Below are positions 61,081 through 64,000 of a DNA stretch of 64,000 nt, piece after piece. The notes under the pieces were generated by a model. That model did not search any database and was not told the origin of the DNA. It saw only the letters and a program-made list of their open reading frames with translations. Position 1 is the stretch's first letter. Every line of letters starts with the position of its first letter. A program made the translations under genes and the position numbers. The stretch spans positions 20,961,363 through 21,025,362 of the forward strand of contig NC_045130.1 in the NCBI RefSeq assembly GCF_007655135.1. The letters run 5' to 3'. Source of the DNA: Punica granatum (Eukaryota > Streptophyta > Magnoliopsida > Myrtales > Lythraceae).

Positions 61081-64000
61081 TATGCGGACCCGAATTTAAT
61101 CTCGTCGGGGCTCGCATGCGTGTGCTATGGCGCTGCTTGGGATTGTCCACTTTCCCGTGGGAACGCGTGATGAACACGCGTGAGAAGGAGTCGCCTCCTA
61201 CCATTTTACGACAGGAAAGTCGAGGGTCGGTAAGTTACCCAAATCTAGGGGTACATGGTACACCTAATTGCTAGGGCATATAGTCTGCGGAACCCAAGGT
61301 TCCGAATTCGGAGGTTCTGTTACGTGCTGGCCTATATCCCGCACGCCCTATTGGTACTCTAGCTTGTATAGGCTTGCCATTTTTAGTTTAATTATCGCTT
61401 AATTAGGTGCTGCTCATCCTACCCATTTTGACACAGTAAATTCGAAAAAAACGGTCGATTCGGACTAAGAACCGAGAAAGAAGTAGGCTCGTACATCGAG
61501 GAATCGATTCGCTATCCTCATGCAACGGTTCATCGGACCGTGATGGTCGACATCCCTCGCGAACCGAAACCGCGAAGCATTGGGTTTACTTGTTTCTAGG
61601 TAGGTAAATCGACTCGATCGATTCAGCACTCGAACCGTTCACTTTCCGATCGGAATTCTTACATGAATAAATGTACAAAATAAATCCTTATACTGTTCTC
61701 TCAAATAAATGAAGACACAAATTACAACGACTAGATTCCGGTCGGTTCGCGTTCGGTCATTATTCTACTCGTGCTCACCGTGTGGTTTGGAAAAGACTGA
61801 AAATTAAATTAAGATGCACGCTCGGTGTATGGGGGCATTGGACCCCGTGATCGACGGTTAGGGTCGTTGGACCCCGTGTGAATCGTATTCTAAAGGATCG
61901 GGCTCGACCCGCAAGGAAATAGGGAAATACAGACAAAAATGGATAAAAACAGACAAAAACAGATAAAACAGATTAATATAGACAAGTTGTGTTTTAAATG
62001 CTGTGTTTACTCGGCAGTGTTTTAGTGGACCCGACAGACGTGATGTCTGTAGTCAAGTCTTGAATATGTGGGTTATTTTTAACTTGTTCTGTAATGTGAT
62101 AATACAGCTCTTACAGGTTATTACGGAACTTGAATTTTGCCCGAAAACCCTAGAACCTAATGCTTAACCCATTATTGCCCATTCTTGTCTTAAACCAAGT
62201 GCACGATTAGTCTGGTATTTGTATTTTGAGCCAAAATACTCGACCTAAATACCCCAAACTATACTAGGATAACAGAAACTCATCGGTCGGATAGGGAGGG
62301 CTACGCAGATGAACCTGTGCCTAGACAGGTAGTCCGTTCTTAACCTAGTACCGCAGTGTTTCTCTTATCCTAATCCTAGAGGTGTCGCTAAATTGCAAAT
62401 AGATGATTTTCCCTTATAGTGAAAATTATTTCAGAAAATAGAGATTACACAATGCGGGCCACCTTGGCCTGTGACCGCCGCCGACCAAATCCCTGGATCT
62501 TCTAGGGTTGTGCAAGAATCCCGAAAGAGCTAAAGAACTGGTCAATCTATTCGGAAGTGATCTAAAAAGAACTTTCACGTCTTGACCTGAGTTACCTGAA
62601 ATCAGGCGAGACCTCGAGTCAGGACATGCAAGTCCTTCCTAGACATCCATGCCACATCGGACTGCGTGCATCGGGTTTTGTAAAATTGCGAGTTTTGAGA
62701 AGGGCACCAACGCATGTTTGCAATCTATCGACGCGTGTTACCGATTAATTACTAATTCGTGCAAAGTTATTAGGGCCAAATGAGTTAATTAATCGCATGA
62801 ACGTCTCAATTACCCATTGGTGGAATTATTGATTACATTAATTAAAATTTATTGAATGCTTTAGTTTACGGGTTTGGAGCCATCGGAACAGCCATTGATG
62901 GATCGCCCGATATAGCTCTAATTTTCGACCGTCTTGAAATTAATTCAGACTTTTAAGCTCGCTTTATGTGATTAATCCGAATTCATGTGATGTCTTTATC
63001 AAAATGACGAGGAACACATTTAAATACAGATCAAGAGCACACGATCATATCAAGCACAATAAACATACATATTTTACATAGTTAGTGCCGCCAAGATCAC
63101 GAGAAACGCATGCAAGCATACACAGACATAATATTAACAGAATCGATAAAATGACACCGACTCATGGAAGCGGAAAAATATAAAGAAAAAACATATATTG
63201 ACATGTTATATACGCATAATAAACGAGACAAAAACATATTAAACGAGAACATGCATATTGTCGGTCGGGGATCCAAGTAGAAAAATGTTAGAAATCTTTT
63301 GGAAAATGTCCGAGAACTGAATTGAACAATTTCAAAACAAACTGGGGCTGATTTGAAAATTCGGTTAAATCCCAGGGACTGATTTGGAACAGTTCAAAAA
63401 GTCAAGGACAACTTTGAAAATGGTGAGTTAGACCAGGGACCAATCTGGATTTGTTAAGAACATTAAGGACTGAACAGAAATTGGTGAAAAGCTCTCTGGA
63501 CTGATTTGAATCGCCTGAAAAGTTCAATGGTTGAATTGAAAGTTTTCAAAATGGCCTAGGACTTGATTGAAATGGATTTGAAAGTTTAAGGCTAATCGGA
63601 AAAAAAATGAAAATAGCGACAGGGACTGAATTGAAACAGTTTGAAAAATTCTATGAACTGATTTGAATCGCCTAAAAAGTTCAATGGCAGAACTGAAAAT
63701 GCTGAAAAATGGCCCAGGACTTGATTGAAATAGATTTGAAAGTTTAAGGCTGATCGAAAAAATGAAAACAGCGGCAGGGACTGAACTGAAGCACTTAAAA
63801 GTTCTTTGTACTGATTTGAATCACCTGAAAAGTACAATGGCTGAACTGGAAGTTTTGAAAATGGCCCAAGACTTGATTGAAACGGATTTGAAAGTTTAGG
63901 GCTGATCGAAAAAAACGAGAAGGGCGGCAGGGACTGAACTGAAGCAGTCTGGAAAGTTCTTAAATCCGAGTTTAGAGTAAATCACAAACGTTTATTTCAC
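61081..64000 (-). mobile_element. LTR of a related retrotransposon, inverted and cut by the window end
   Basis: The reverse complement matches the 5' LTR from its 3' end (31285) back to about 28,600. Shared landmarks are the CGCACGCCCTAT region, GGTCCGCCT-type flank, ACGCGTG...GAGAAGGAGTCG, AAACATGCGTTGGTGCCC and ATCCGACCGA-like blocks. Divergence is clearly larger than between the two LTRs at 27-41 kb, so this is an older or different family member. The expected PBS (TCCCCAGTGGAGTCGCCA in this orientation) is not seen left of 61081, so this could be a 3' LTR, a solo LTR or a rearranged copy. Confidence 0.85.
63490..63960 (-). repeat. 152-156-bp tandem repeats inside the inverted LTR
   Basis: The anchor GACTTGATTGAAA(T/C)(G/A)GATTTGAAAGTTTA recurs at about 63560, 63717 and 63869. 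Each copy is followed by GGCAGGGACTGAA(C/T)TGAA. The corresponding part of the 27-41 kb LTRs (28600-29110) has only degenerate, shorter repeats. Confidence 0.8.

Overview
This is a stretch of plant nuclear chromosome, almost certainly from a eudicot. The evidence is AT-rich non-coding DNA, long genes with many GT-AG introns, and plant transposon families (a tRNA-derived SINE, Tourist-like MITEs, PIF/Harbinger, Mutator-like, CACTA, Helitron-like ends and large LTR retrotransposons). I cannot name the species; a rosid is a guess.

Two host genes are well supported, both on the minus strand. The first (about 4.7-23.4 kb) encodes a HEAT-repeat PDS5 cohesin cofactor. I traced 27 exons with consistent phases, giving about 1,250 aa; a one-base frame shift, or an unusual GC donor, lies in the basic C-terminal tail. 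The second (53.3-57.8 kb) encodes a 1,020-residue C3HC4 RING E3 ubiquitin ligase in 7 exons, with a triple 25-residue repeat, a long acidic stretch and a C-terminal RING.

The rest is mostly transposon sediment. Positions 2.2-2.5 kb hold a SINE with 16-bp target duplications. Positions 23.6-27.3 kb are AT-rich Helitron-like and tandem-repeat DNA. Positions 27.35-41.48 kb hold one complete but non-autonomous LTR element (LARD-like) with a perfect 5-bp target duplication and LTRs of about 4 kb. Its interior lacks recognisable pol genes and contains a 29-bp minisatellite open in all three forward frames. Positions 42.5-46.8 kb hold a decayed Harbinger element with both of its genes. Positions 46.9-47.2 kb hold a CACTA end, 49.0-51.3 kb a probable solo LTR, and 51.56-52.39 kb a foldback Mutator-like element with a perfect 9-bp duplication. 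From 59.9 kb to the window end there is LTR DNA related to the 27-41 kb element, mostly inverted and cut by the window edge.

The two genes have unrelated roles (chromosome cohesion and ubiquitin ligation), and nothing suggests they act together. I found no defence cluster, CRISPR array, operon, tRNA or rRNA gene, and no clearly new coding system. The most unusual structures are the frame-independent minisatellite, the large coding-free retroelement with its LTR hairpin, and the Harbinger element whose stops look like decayed Trp and Gln codons.
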